46,878 nt of DNA from Candidatus Omnitrophota bacterium (GCA_017995055.1 JAGOJP010000003.1:1-46878); one strand, 5' to 3'. Shown: positions 9,319-17,173, counted from the stretch's first letter. The notes: generated by a model not told the origin, from the sequence alone. Numbers and translations: made by a program.

Positions 9319-10575
9319 TTATTGTCCGGGCGCAGCGCCGTGCTCCCAGTCTAAATACGGCACAATAAACCGCGCCAGGGCCTCCCCGATAAACGCATAG
9401 CCTTCCGGTTTATAATGACAGTGGTCGTACAACATGTCCTGCCCATCCCGTGCGTATTTATCCCTTAACGCCGGAAGCAGATCCAGATAAGGAAGACGGC
9501 GTTGACGCATTTCCGCGACAAACCGCTGCTGGGGTTCATTTCTTAATATCTTCGACATAATTTGCGGCCTGACCGGAAAAAACACGAAAACCAGCTTAAA
9601 CCCGGCATCACGGCTCACCGTCCTCATCATGTCAACAATCGGCAACATTTTCTGCCAGGCCCCCTCATCCCAGGCGTAGCCCCAATCCTGAAACGCGTTG
9701 TGAATCTCCCAGTTAAATCCCTCTTCCGTATCCCATTCGTTGGTTGCTTTTATGGGGTGCGTTCTGGCAAAACGCTCCCTGGCCGCTTTCCGGTCATCCG
9801 GGAGCTGGTGTTCCCACTGATATTCCTTATATAAAGCCCGCAACGTGTCGATTTTAGCCAAAACCAACCTGGCCAAATGACTGAACGTCAGCCATGCCGG
9901 AAGCCGGACAACTTTAAGCAACGGGGACTCATGCGCATCGTTGAGATAAAGCCCCACGAGCACAATATCCGGCTTGACCGAGAGCCCGGCTTCCATCAAC
10001 AGGGCAAATTCATTCTGCAGGTCAACGGCCCCAATCCCCGCATTGATCACTTCCAGGCGGCGTCCGGGGAACGTCCGCCGCAAGGACTGCTCCATCACCG
10101 CCGGATAGGTCTGATCCTGCGAAACAAAATCCCCGAATGTGATGCTGTCTCCGAGGACAAGGATGCGGAGTTCCCCCGGCTGTTTGAGGCCCATGTCCCG
10201 ATGCCGGAAGCCCAGGGAATTCGTCCGGATTTCGATATCGGTCTGGGATAAAGCGTGATGACGCACTAGGCCCCGGGCATTTTTCTTCAAACGGGTCCCG
10301 GTATGCGAATACAAAAAAAATCCCCCGGGGAGTTTCTCGCTGACAATCGTGCCGTCGTCACGGACACTGAAATCACCGTATTCCGTAAAATCGTTCTCGC
10401 CAGGTTTATTTAAATTTTCAATGACCAGGCTCGGCGGCACCTTTACAAAAAGGCGGACACCCGCCTCCAAAAGGGCCAATGTCGCCAGCACGCTTAAAAC
10501 CACCAGCCCCCCAAGAACATACCATTGATCCCGTTTCCAGCCCGCCCTCTCCCCGGATTCCTTATCCAGAATCAT
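9319..10575 (-). CDS. Membrane-anchored SGNH/GDSL hydrolase
   Basis: This 418-residue protein has one N-terminal membrane helix (about residues 18-42) and an extracytoplasmic SGNH-hydrolase domain. Block I is LGDSITFGD with nucleophile Ser144; a Gly/Asn region follows (INAGIGAVD and LYLNDA); block V is DHCHYKPEG with Asp384 and His387. Such proteins often add or remove acetyl or other acyl groups on surface polysaccharides (AlgX/AlgJ-like and GDSL esterases); that role is inferred. Its 5' end overlaps the upstream GT2 gene by 14 bp, a sign of coupled translation. It sits between two polyprenyl-phosphate glycosyltransferases. Confidence 0.85.
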   Translation of the reverse strand: MILDKESGERAGWKRDQWYVLGGLVVLSVLATLALLEAGVRLFVKVPPSLVIENLNKPGENDFTEYGDFSVRDDGTIVSEKLPGGFFLYSHTGTRLKKNARGLVRHHALSQTDIEIRTNSLGFRHRDMGLKQPGELRILVLGDSITFGDFVSQDQTYPAVMEQSLRRTFPGRRLEVINAGIGAVDLQNEFALLMEAGLSVKPDIVLVGLYLNDAHESPLLKVVRLPAWLTFSHLARLVLAKIDTLRALYKEYQWEHQLPDDRKAARERFARTHPIKATNEWDTEEGFNWEIHNAFQDWGYAWDEGAWQKMLPIVDMMRTVSRDAGFKLVFVFFPVRPQIMSKILRNEPQQRFVAEMRQRRLPYLDLLPALRDKYARDGQDMLYDHCHYKPEGYAFIGEALARFIVPYLDWEHGAAPGQ

Positions 10576-11284
10576 GCCCCGCCTCCCTGACCTCTCTGCT
10601 GATATAATTCACCTTGTACCACCACATAAAAATCAGGTCAACAAGGGTGGGGACAAAATACAGACGCGTCAAAGAAAATTTAGAGCGTCCATGGGGCCGG
10701 AGCCGGTGATGGACCGGCATGACTTTATAAGAATATCCCGCAAGTTTAAAAAGGACCGGAATAAAACGGTGCACGCCCCGCATGGGCAGCAGGCTCTGAA
10801 GAGCCTGACGTTTCATCACTTTGAGGCCACATCCCGTGTCACGCACATCATCACCCAAAACAATCTTCCGAAAAAAGAAAGCAAGGCGGGAAATGATAAT
10901 TTTACTCCGGGGATCGCACCTCTTTTCCCTGGAACCGAAGACCGCGTCAACGCGCCCCAGTTCCGGAAGCATCGCAACAACATCGCGGAAATCATTCTGC
11001 CCGTCCCCATCCATCATCACGATGACCTCCCCCCGGGCAGAAGCCATTCCGGCAAAAAGCGCAGCGTCTTTTCCCCTGTTTCTGGGAAACGATAAAATTT
11101 TAAGAGAACTTAATGTTTGCGCGTAACGGGTGAGCGCATCTCTCGTCCCGTCCCGGCTGCCGTCATCCACAGCGATAATTTCACAGTCCAACGCCTTGTC
11201 CTGAACAACAGACTGAACTTCGTCCAGGACGCGGGCCACATTGTCTTGTTCATCATAAAACGGGATAATCAGCGATATTTTCAT
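10562..11284 (-). CDS. GT2 family polyprenyl-phosphate glycosyltransferase
   Basis: This is a 240-residue family 2 glycosyltransferase starting MKISLIIPFYDEQDN. It has AVDDGSRDGT and the metal-binding MMDGDGQND, then VRDTGCGLKVMKR and HHRLRPHGRSKF, typical of DPM1/ArnC-type enzymes that charge a polyprenyl phosphate with a hexose. The start at 11284 is favoured over an upstream frame to 11341 because AAAGGG lies 8 nt before this ATG and the conserved first strand begins here. The C-terminus (LIFMWWY) is hydrophobic, consistent with membrane association. It follows the UbiA-like gene by about 80 bp and overlaps the SGNH gene. Confidence 0.88.
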   Translation of the reverse strand: MKISLIIPFYDEQDNVARVLDEVQSVVQDKALDCEIIAVDDGSRDGTRDALTRYAQTLSSLKILSFPRNRGKDAALFAGMASARGEVIVMMDGDGQNDFRDVVAMLPELGRVDAVFGSREKRCDPRSKIIISRLAFFFRKIVLGDDVRDTGCGLKVMKRQALQSLLPMRGVHRFIPVLFKLAGYSYKVMPVHHRLRPHGRSKFSLTRLYFVPTLVDLIFMWWYKVNYISREVREAGHDSG

Positions 11285-11365
11285 AACATATCCCTTTAAA
11301 ATTTTTTTATAAAAAAAGACCGGGACAGTCCGCTGTGTCACCCCGGGAGATTAAGCATTAAAAAA

Positions 11366-12262
11366 TTAAAAATAAATAACGGCCGCGCAGACAATAAGCC
11401 AAAGCAGAACCGTTAATTTCAAGACATGGTCTTTCCAGAGTATCCGAACAGGATCGCCGCCCAGCAAACGCATATCCACCAGATAAATATAGCGGAAAAT
11501 CCCGTAATAGGCCAAAGGAACCGTGTAAATCAAAGCCTGGGTATGGAATTTCGCGACCGTTTCCTTATCCATGACATACAATGCGTAACTCATAATTAAA
11601 GACGAAGCGATGATGGAGATCATCCGGTCAATATAATACCGTGTATATGTGTCTCCCCCTCCGTTATTTTGAGGCCCGAAATCAAGATCATATTTACGCT
11701 TATTAAACCCGATAAACAACGCCAGCAGGACAGAACATATCAGGATCCAGCTGGACAAACTGACTTCGCTTACAATTCCACCGGCGGCGATCCGAAGGTA
11801 ATAAAAAACGCCTATACAAAACACATCAATAATAACGATTCGTTTAAGATACCGGGAATAAACCAGATTCAGAAAAAAATAAACCAGCAGTATTCCCGCG
11901 GCCCGGGAATTTAAAAAATACGCGCAGGACAACGAAACCGCTGAAAGGGCCATGATCAAAAGGACGGCCTGACGGCCCGTCATTAAACCGGCGGCTAAAG
12001 GCCGGGTGCATTTATCCGGGTGTTTCTTGTCTTCCTCCAGATCATAGATGTCATTGAGCAGATACACCGCGCTGGAAGCCAGGGCAAAGACAACACTCAT
12101 GCCCAAAGTTTTTAAAAATGCCTGGGGCTCAAAAAGTTTACTTCCGAAAATAAGCGGCAAAAACACAAAAGCGCTTTTCACCCACTGATGCGGGCGAAGC
12201 GCTTTGAAAATAATTTGAGCCGGAGGTGTGAATCCCGGATTAAGAAACACATGTCTTCTCAT
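11366..12262 (-). CDS. UbiA-family prenyltransferase, DPPR-synthase-like
   Basis: This 298-residue integral membrane protein begins with the segment LRPHQWVKSAFVFLPL and carries NDIYDLEEDKKHPDK followed by TRPLAAG. That Asp-rich motif and the RPHQW start are typical of 5-phospho-alpha-D-ribose-1-diphosphate:decaprenyl-phosphate phosphoribosyltransferase (DPPR synthase, Rv3806c in mycobacteria). The second Asp-containing region, DVFCIGVFYYLRIAAGG, is also present. The reaction joins a phosphoribose to polyprenyl phosphate, the first step to lipid-linked pentoses. ATG at 12262 with AAGGA 8 nt upstream is preferred over the TTG at 12265. It is the first gene of the operon under the strong promoter at 12389-12416. 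Confidence 0.85.
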   Translation of the reverse strand: MRRHVFLNPGFTPPAQIIFKALRPHQWVKSAFVFLPLIFGSKLFEPQAFLKTLGMSVVFALASSAVYLLNDIYDLEEDKKHPDKCTRPLAAGLMTGRQAVLLIMALSAVSLSCAYFLNSRAAGILLVYFFLNLVYSRYLKRIVIIDVFCIGVFYYLRIAAGGIVSEVSLSSWILICSVLLALFIGFNKRKYDLDFGPQNNGGGDTYTRYYIDRMISIIASSLIMSYALYVMDKETVAKFHTQALIYTVPLAYYGIFRYIYLVDMRLLGGDPVRILWKDHVLKLTVLLWLIVCAAVIYF

Positions 12263-12388
12263 CAAATTTTTCCTTAAATAACTATCGGCATATGACTAAC
12301 CCCGGGCAAGGGATATCACCTTTCAACATGACTCCCGAATTTAAAAACCTGATTGCAACACCTTGCGTTCTAGAATATAACAAAATGA

Positions 12389-12416
12389 ATTATAACAAAA
12401 AGACATCTCCTGTCAA
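12389..12416 (-). promoter_or_regulatory. Strong sigma-70-type promoter for the glycolipid operon
   Basis: On the minus strand TTGACA (12411-12416) is followed by a 16-bp spacer and TATAAT (12389-12394), both exact consensus hexamers, with TG one base before the -10 (extended -10). Transcription would start near 12382, leaving a leader of about 120 nt before the UbiA-like ATG. Confidence 0.85.
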
Positions 12417-12442
12417 TTGGCTCAACCCTGTGATAAAAAATA

Positions 12443-13156
12443 TCAACGCATCATGGTCTTATAAATAACATCGCCTTCTTTAACGCAATGGTCAACTTTT
12501 AATCCGACTAACTGTCCTTTTTTAACAGCTTTAACATCCAGGCTCTCAACCTGAAGCGAGTTCACTTTCTGGTTCAATTCCGTTCCTCTTCCTTTAATAA
12601 TAATATTGTCCCCCAAAAATAAGGCGGTCCCGTCAACCTTCACCACGCAGACCATTATCTTGTTAAAATAATGGGTTATCTTCCCCACCCTCGCCATCTT
12701 TATCTGGTTTTTTTTAGGACTTCTTCCCACTGCCTTCTTGCCAGGTCCCCGGGCATTCCCGCATCCCGGCTGGTTTGATCGCGCGCCGGCCTGCTTCCCT
12801 TTATGAATCCCCGCAGAGGAGCGGACGCTCCCGGCAGGACTTCGTTTAGACACCCTATCCCCAGGCTGCTTTTTCAGAGCCCTTGCGACAAGGCAGTCTG
12901 ATTTCTGAATTTTAGAATTTTTTTTTCGCGCCGCCCTGGAAGCAACACCTACGGCTTTAACAGGCCGAGGGGCCCGAAGTTTTAAGCCCGTTCTTTTCTT
13001 GGTCTGCACCGGCCGGGAAGATGTCCGGCGGAGAGAGGCTTTGGGGCGGGGAGATGGCTTACGGACGGGAGGCCTTCTTCCCGGAACCCTTTTCCGGGGA
13101 GAAGGTTTTATGATTTTCTCAAAGAATGAAAGGATATTGTCGAATAGGAACCCCAT
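12443..13156 (-). CDS. Basic-tailed protein with C-terminal EF-Tu domain-2-like fold
   Basis: The C-terminal 85 residues (MARVGKITHYFNKI, then GDNIIIKG, NQKVNSLQ, KKGQLVGLKV and KEGDVIY) match the small 'translation elongation factor-like' proteins, a beta-barrel related to EF-Tu domain 2 that is usually a stand-alone protein of 80-90 residues. Here it is joined to about 155 residues that are very rich in Lys, Arg, Pro, Ser and Gly, with no predicted order, after a short hydrophobic-amphipathic start (MGFLFDNILSFFEKIIK). Starts are a GTG at 13174 or an ATG at 13156; neither has a Shine-Dalgarno. Nucleic-acid or ribosome binding by the tail is inference. It is probably the last gene of the ParA operon. 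Confidence 0.7.
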   Translation of the reverse strand: MGFLFDNILSFFEKIIKPSPRKRVPGRRPPVRKPSPRPKASLRRTSSRPVQTKKRTGLKLRAPRPVKAVGVASRAARKKNSKIQKSDCLVARALKKQPGDRVSKRSPAGSVRSSAGIHKGKQAGARSNQPGCGNARGPGKKAVGRSPKKNQIKMARVGKITHYFNKIMVCVVKVDGTALFLGDNIIIKGRGTELNQKVNSLQVESLDVKAVKKGQLVGLKVDHCVKEGDVIYKTMMR

Positions 13157-13223
13157 AATATAAAGAAACGGCACATATTGGCAGAACGGGAAGAGATGAG
13201 CAACACCGGGGGGCCAGCAAAAT

Positions 13224-13550
13224 CTATAATGTTATCTTTTCTGCAATGCTGGCAATCAGCGGCAAGTTAAAAATCTTCCCCCGCAAAGCGGCAACGATAC
13301 CAAAAAAGGAGACCAGTCCGAGGCAAAAAAATCCGAGCCTCAAAACGGCAGGGAATATTATACTCAGAATAAACACCGCCACTTCACCGATAAATATAAC
13401 CAAGCCCTGTTTCGCATGAGCCAGGACAAAGGCATTGTCTTTTTTGAATATAAGCGGAATGATACAAAAAATGGATAAATAGGCCAGCAATGCGAAAACC
13501 TTACCCTCTGCAATCTGGTCGTCTCCGGCGTCAGTCGTCTTCTTAGGCAT
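13224..13550 (-). CDS. Small DUF4870/Tic20-like membrane protein
   Basis: This 108-residue protein has a short polar N-terminus, then a sequence typical of DUF4870-type proteins (GKVFALLAYLSIFCIIPLI, then AHAKQGLVIFI and a pair of hydrophobic segments), in all about three membrane helices. The family is related to Tic20 but has no proven function in bacteria. The ATG is preceded by GGAGG (9-10 nt), which lies inside the end of the ParA gene; the two overlap by 8 bp, so translation is probably coupled. This ties it to the ParA-CBM48 protein. Confidence 0.8.
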   Translation of the reverse strand: MPKKTTDAGDDQIAEGKVFALLAYLSIFCIIPLIFKKDNAFVLAHAKQGLVIFIGEVAVFILSIIFPAVLRLGFFCLGLVSFFGIVAALRGKIFNLPLIASIAEKITL

Positions 13551-14721
13551 TCAAGGGGACCTCCAGGAGCGAATTGATGTCCCCAAAAGAATTCCGTTCC
13601 TGGCGGGGGTTGGCCGGATCCTCTTTCCACCGGCCATCCACAATAAACTGATATTTATACGTTCCCGGCTGCAGAGGAACCTTAACAACCCAGCGGTCCC
13701 CTTCCAGGCGCATCCGGCAATTCTCATCCAAAGACCAGTCATTGAAACTCCCCGTCACGTAAACCGAACGCGCATCCGGCGCGGACAGAGTAAATGTCAT
13801 GGGAGACATTTCATTCACATGGGCCTTAATGGTATCCTGCATCCTTTCGGACAGCGCCTGGGAGATTTCTTGCGCCGGTTGTTCAGGGGCAACCAGAGGA
13901 GTTGGATCCATTCTGGCTGCCTGTGCCTCCGCAACGGCCGGCTCCGGACGGGCCTCGGCTTTCGGCTCCTCAACGGCGATGAGCTCCTTTGCCAAGCTGA
14001 AATAATCTTTGGTTCCCCGGCAATATTTGTCATAAACCATCACGGTTTGTCCCATGACAACGGATTCCTTCAGTTTAACATTAATATGCACGATGGTATC
14101 AAACAGGACATCCTGGAATTTTTCCCGGATCGTCGACATCATCGAGAAAGAGTGGCGCAGACGGGAATCAAACATCGTAATTAATATTTTATAGCCGACC
14201 TGATGATTCAGGCGGTCCCGGATCAAATGGATAATATCCAGCAGATGATCCACCCCCTGCATCGAGAACCGGCTGGTTTCAACCGGGATAATGACCTCAT
14301 CCGAGGCCCGGATCGCATTGACCGTTAAAATACCCAGACTCGGAGGGCAATCAATAAGGATATAGTCATAATCATTTCGGATCTCGTTGATAATTTCCAG
14401 GATCTTTGTTTCGCGGCCGATCTCATCGGCGAGTTCCTGCTCAAGAGTTCCGACGAGGATACTAGACGGCACGATATCAAAATTCGCATCAACCTTTTTA
14501 ATAATATTGCGGATTTTCAGTTTGCGGGGCGTTAATTTCGATATCACGTTATAAAGGCTGTCCTGATCCTCGAAATTCAAGCCTAAGGAAGCGTGGGACT
14601 GCGGGTCCAAGTCAATCAGAAGAGTCCTCTTGCCATTATAGCTTAACGCCGAGGAAAGGTTAATCGCCGTTGTGGTTTTGCCACACCCTCCTTTTTGATT
14701 CGCAACAGATATGATTCTCAT
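13543..14721 (-). CDS. ParA/Soj-type ATPase fused to a CBM48 (AMPK-type glycogen-binding) domain
   Basis: Residues 1-255 form a ParA/MinD-family ATPase: deviant Walker A KGGCGKTTTA (about 10-19), the IDLDPQ motif, and DCPPSLGILT as switch II. A 45-residue linker rich in Ala, Pro and Glu follows. Residues 305-392 are a CBM48/AMPK-beta glycogen-binding domain: VYVTGSFNDW with Trp329, YKYQFIVDGRW with Trp365, and GDINSLLEV with Asn383. These correspond to the two Trp and the Asn that hold glycogen in AMPK beta; the Lys of the mammalian site is Gln here. Shine-Dalgarno AGGAGG is about 11 nt before the ATG. The upstream gene is a membrane jelly-roll-like protein 18 bp away. ParA proteins position cargo; a polysaccharide or granule cargo is inference. 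Confidence 0.9.
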   Translation of the reverse strand: MRIISVANQKGGCGKTTTAINLSSALSYNGKRTLLIDLDPQSHASLGLNFEDQDSLYNVISKLTPRKLKIRNIIKKVDANFDIVPSSILVGTLEQELADEIGRETKILEIINEIRNDYDYILIDCPPSLGILTVNAIRASDEVIIPVETSRFSMQGVDHLLDIIHLIRDRLNHQVGYKILITMFDSRLRHSFSMMSTIREKFQDVLFDTIVHINVKLKESVVMGQTVMVYDKYCRGTKDYFSLAKELIAVEEPKAEARPEPAVAEAQAARMDPTPLVAPEQPAQEISQALSERMQDTIKAHVNEMSPMTFTLSAPDARSVYVTGSFNDWSLDENCRMRLEGDRWVVKVPLQPGTYKYQFIVDGRWKEDPANPRQERNSFGDINSLLEVPLNA

Positions 14722-14739
14722 TTTAGACTAGCCTCCTTT

Positions 14740-15315
14740 TTAGCTAGAAAAGCAAATTTCATCTATAAGAATGATTCCTCTTTGTCTTTCGGCGTTCCAT
14801 GATTCGAGGATGAAAGACACCTCGGTGATGCCCGTCCAGTCGGTGATCTGGTTAAATTCATCAAACGGGACGTCAACATGTTTCCATCCCAACTTTATTC
14901 CATCGATAAAAACGGACGAAGACTCATTCAGACGATTGCGGATTTCCACCCGGACGATGCCGGGGTAGCCATCCTCCAAACCGCGCACCGTGAATTGCAA
15001 AGAGCGGTATTTCCCGGCGTTAATCTGCGGTGTCGTCAAAGAAAATGTTTTAACCGGCGGATAGGGATACGTTAAATCATAGTTGATCCGCAACGGCCCC
15101 TTATTCAAAGAATAGATAACTTTATTATTAAAGAAATCTTTTTTATGCGCGAGGAAGGCGGTAAACCCGTAAAATGCGCTTGCGAAAATAACCAGGGTAA
15201 TGACAATATTAATTAACAACCAAGCATTAAACTGTTTCTTTTTTTCTTTCTCATGCTTGCTTTTTTTCCCTATATAAACCTGCGCCAGATGGTCATAAAT
15301 CTCATCTCTGGTCAT
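14740..15315 (-). CDS. Single-pass membrane protein with extracytoplasmic jelly-roll-like domain
   Basis: This 191-residue protein has a cytosolic N-terminus with a Lys-rich stretch (residues 17-28), one membrane helix (about 31-54), then a beta-rich domain. Its pattern (GKYRSLQFTVRG, RVEIRN, GWKHVDVPFDEF, TEVSFILES and a final IILIDEICF) resembles galactose-binding-like or CBM-type jelly-rolls attached to glycan enzymes. Glycan binding is inference; no binding residues can be assigned. The positive-inside rule places the domain outside the cytoplasm. I chose the ATG at 15315 because GAGG sits 8 nt upstream; the GTG at 15324 overlaps that site. It is the first gene of the ParA-CBM48 operon. 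Confidence 0.75.
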   Translation of the reverse strand: MTRDEIYDHLAQVYIGKKSKHEKEKKKQFNAWLLINIVITLVIFASAFYGFTAFLAHKKDFFNNKVIYSLNKGPLRINYDLTYPYPPVKTFSLTTPQINAGKYRSLQFTVRGLEDGYPGIVRVEIRNRLNESSSVFIDGIKLGWKHVDVPFDEFNQITDWTGITEVSFILESWNAERQRGIILIDEICFSS

Positions 15316-15388
15316 CTGAAACACCTCGATTAAAATAATTTAAAACGCGGAGCAGTCGCCGACTCGCGATGCTTTTTATTGACTTAAT

Positions 15389-15418
15389 TTTATAATAACA
15401 AATAAATACTGTTTTCAA
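15389..15418 (-). promoter_or_regulatory. Probable promoter of the ParA-CBM48 operon
   Basis: On the minus strand TTGAAA (15413-15418) lies 18 bp from TATAAA (15389-15394). An overlapping alternative is an extended -10, TG then TATTAT at 15392-15397, with 15-bp spacing. Either would start transcription about 65-75 nt before the ATG at 15315. Confidence 0.55.
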
Positions 15419-15551
15419 AATACAATTTTACTTTTTTTAGATGAATTAATGTCTCTTACCCGTCGGGAACAAACACGGCTCACAACAACTGGCGGGAGTC
15501 CTCTCTAATAAAGCCGTTCTTCCCGCCCCGCCCTGGAGAAAAGACGAGAAC

Positions 15552-15584
15552 AAAAAAAGCCCCCGCTTAAAAAAGCGGGGGCTT
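15552..15584 (-). terminator. Rho-independent terminator of the porin gene
   Basis: A perfect 10-bp inverted repeat (GCCCCCGCTT / AAGCGGGGGC) with a 4-nt loop is followed on the minus strand by a run of seven T. It lies 30 bp after the porin stop codon. The stem flanked by A and T runs could work in both directions. Confidence 0.92.
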
Positions 15585-15613
15585 GATGTTCAAAACAGAA
15601 ACGCGCGAATTAA

Positions 15614-16993
15614 TTAAAAATTAACAATCGCGTTTAACATCAACTGGGACGCCCGTCGGTCATTCTGAGTCGTAAACGCTGTCCCCGGGAACCACACGCC
15701 ATAGCTGGCGCCGATCTTAACGTCTTCGGTGTAATCATAGGCCAAATCTAAAGTAAGTTCAGCCCCGAGTCCTCTATCGGTATCCATGGCCGTGGTGATC
15801 GACGTGCCATCCGGCTGAAGAAGGCTCAAAGACGATAAACCATCCGCATCCGTATCTTCTAACGGTTTATCCAACCATAACCCGTTCCATTCGATGCCCG
15901 CGGTTAAATCTTCCAGCGGGACGATGGATCCGCGCACTTTCACAACATGGACATCTGTCTGGGCAAAGAGCGTATTGTAGATTTTTCCGTTGGACTGGTT
16001 TTCGAACATCGGGTCCCAGGCCTCGTAATCGTCGCTCAAATCTGCCGGGTTGCTGTCACCGGACACATACGTGTACGCCGTCGTTAAGACGGGGCTCCAG
16101 CTCTTGGTGCTCTCGAACGGAACCATGTAATTGGCGATCAACTGGGCCCCGGCCGCCTTGCGGTCAGCGCTCTGGGCTGTTCCATAATTTTTATTACCAA
16201 ACTGATAAGCGAGTTCCGCGGACACGGAAAGGCTATCCATAATATTCGCCGCGATGTGCACACCCGGCATATAAACGGTATCCGCTTTCACCCCCAGGGC
16301 ATCGTCTTTCACGCTCTGGTCAATCCTGGCCCAGAAATAGGATTCCAGGACGGTCCCGCTGTTATCGCCCAATTCCCAGTTGGCGTTCACCCCAAACAGA
16401 TCAATATCATCATCCTGGCTTCCAACGCCCAAGAGATTGTTGGAGTCAACTTTGGCCGCCACAACATCAATCGTCAGCGGGCTGTAATCAAAGATCATCC
16501 GGACGGCATCCGCCGCGTTTCTCTTTGTCATATCGCCGGGCACGCTTTTTAAGCTTCCGGAAAGTTCATCGCTCATCCCCCCAGAAGAGATAACAAACGC
16601 GTTTCCGTAAACAAAATTCTGCCGCCCGATAACGACCGTTAACGGAGAATACAGCATCTCTCTTAAGGTCACGTAAGCCAGGTTCAGGTCGACGACATTG
16701 TCGCCGTAGGTATCTTCGCCGTCTTCCCCCCAAACCCGCTCATTAATCAGCCCCACCGTGGCGCTGACATTATCTGTCAAGTCAGAATCAATTCTGAGCC
16801 GGGTCTGTGTGAGCAGCATGTTCTGATAAAACTGCTTGTCATTCGTGACGACCCCCTGAGCCCCCAGGTCAAACTGATCCCTCACCATCCACGTAGAATC
16901 GACATCCCCACTGACTTTGATGTTCTGGACGCTAGCGGCAGCCGGTAAAGCCATCAAAGCCACGGCAAGCAATGTTAACCCTAATTTTTTCAT
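15614..16993 (-). CDS. Outer-membrane beta-barrel porin (alginate-export-like)
   Basis: This 459-residue protein has a clear signal peptide (MKKLGLTLLAVALMALPAAA, cleavage expected near AAAS). The rest alternates polar and aromatic/hydrophobic residues as in a beta-barrel of roughly 16-18 strands and ends in Phe (AIVNF), the usual outer-membrane-protein terminal signal. VVIGRQNFVYGNAF resembles the alginate-export (AlgE-like) porin family. Loops are Asp/Asn-rich. The protein would let small solutes cross the outer membrane; the substrate is unknown. AGAAGGAG is 8 nt before the ATG. The gene stands alone with its own terminator and a long structured upstream region, as expected of an abundant porin. 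Confidence 0.87.
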   Translation of the reverse strand: MKKLGLTLLAVALMALPAAASVQNIKVSGDVDSTWMVRDQFDLGAQGVVTNDKQFYQNMLLTQTRLRIDSDLTDNVSATVGLINERVWGEDGEDTYGDNVVDLNLAYVTLREMLYSPLTVVIGRQNFVYGNAFVISSGGMSDELSGSLKSVPGDMTKRNAADAVRMIFDYSPLTIDVVAAKVDSNNLLGVGSQDDDIDLFGVNANWELGDNSGTVLESYFWARIDQSVKDDALGVKADTVYMPGVHIAANIMDSLSVSAELAYQFGNKNYGTAQSADRKAAGAQLIANYMVPFESTKSWSPVLTTAYTYVSGDSNPADLSDDYEAWDPMFENQSNGKIYNTLFAQTDVHVVKVRGSIVPLEDLTAGIEWNGLWLDKPLEDTDADGLSSLSLLQPDGTSITTAMDTDRGLGAELTLDLAYDYTEDVKIGASYGVWFPGTAFTTQNDRRASQLMLNAIVNF

Positions 16994-17011
16994 ATTTTAA
17001 TCTCCTTCTAG

Positions 17012-17029
17012 TTGCCGGCGAACCGGCAA
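17012..17029 (-). promoter_or_regulatory. Stable 5'-UTR hairpin next to the porin ribosome-binding site
   Basis: A perfect 7-bp inverted repeat TTGCCGG / CCGGCAA encloses TTCG on the transcribed (minus) strand, so the mRNA carries a UUCG-loop hairpin ending a few nt before AGAAGGAG. Hairpins in this position stabilise porin mRNAs such as ompA; that role here is inference. Confidence 0.7.
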
Positions 17030-17053
17030 TTATATAATAAACTAGATATATTA

Positions 17054-17081
17054 TGGTCTAGCTAATAGCTTCATTAGACCA
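17054..17081. promoter_or_regulatory. Inverted repeat upstream of the porin, possible operator
   Basis: TGGTCTA (17054-17060) and TAGACCA (17075-17081) form a perfect 7-bp inverted repeat with a 14-bp spacer, giving a centre-to-centre distance of 21 bp, two helical turns. That is the layout of a dimeric repressor or activator site. No regulator is assigned. Confidence 0.45.
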
Positions 17082-17173
17082 GAGCTTGATGATCCCCGAC
17101 GATAAAATAAGCATCCCTCCCTTCCTGTGTCTGATTGGAATCATCGCTGGGTTAGGAAATTCAAACGTGAGAT

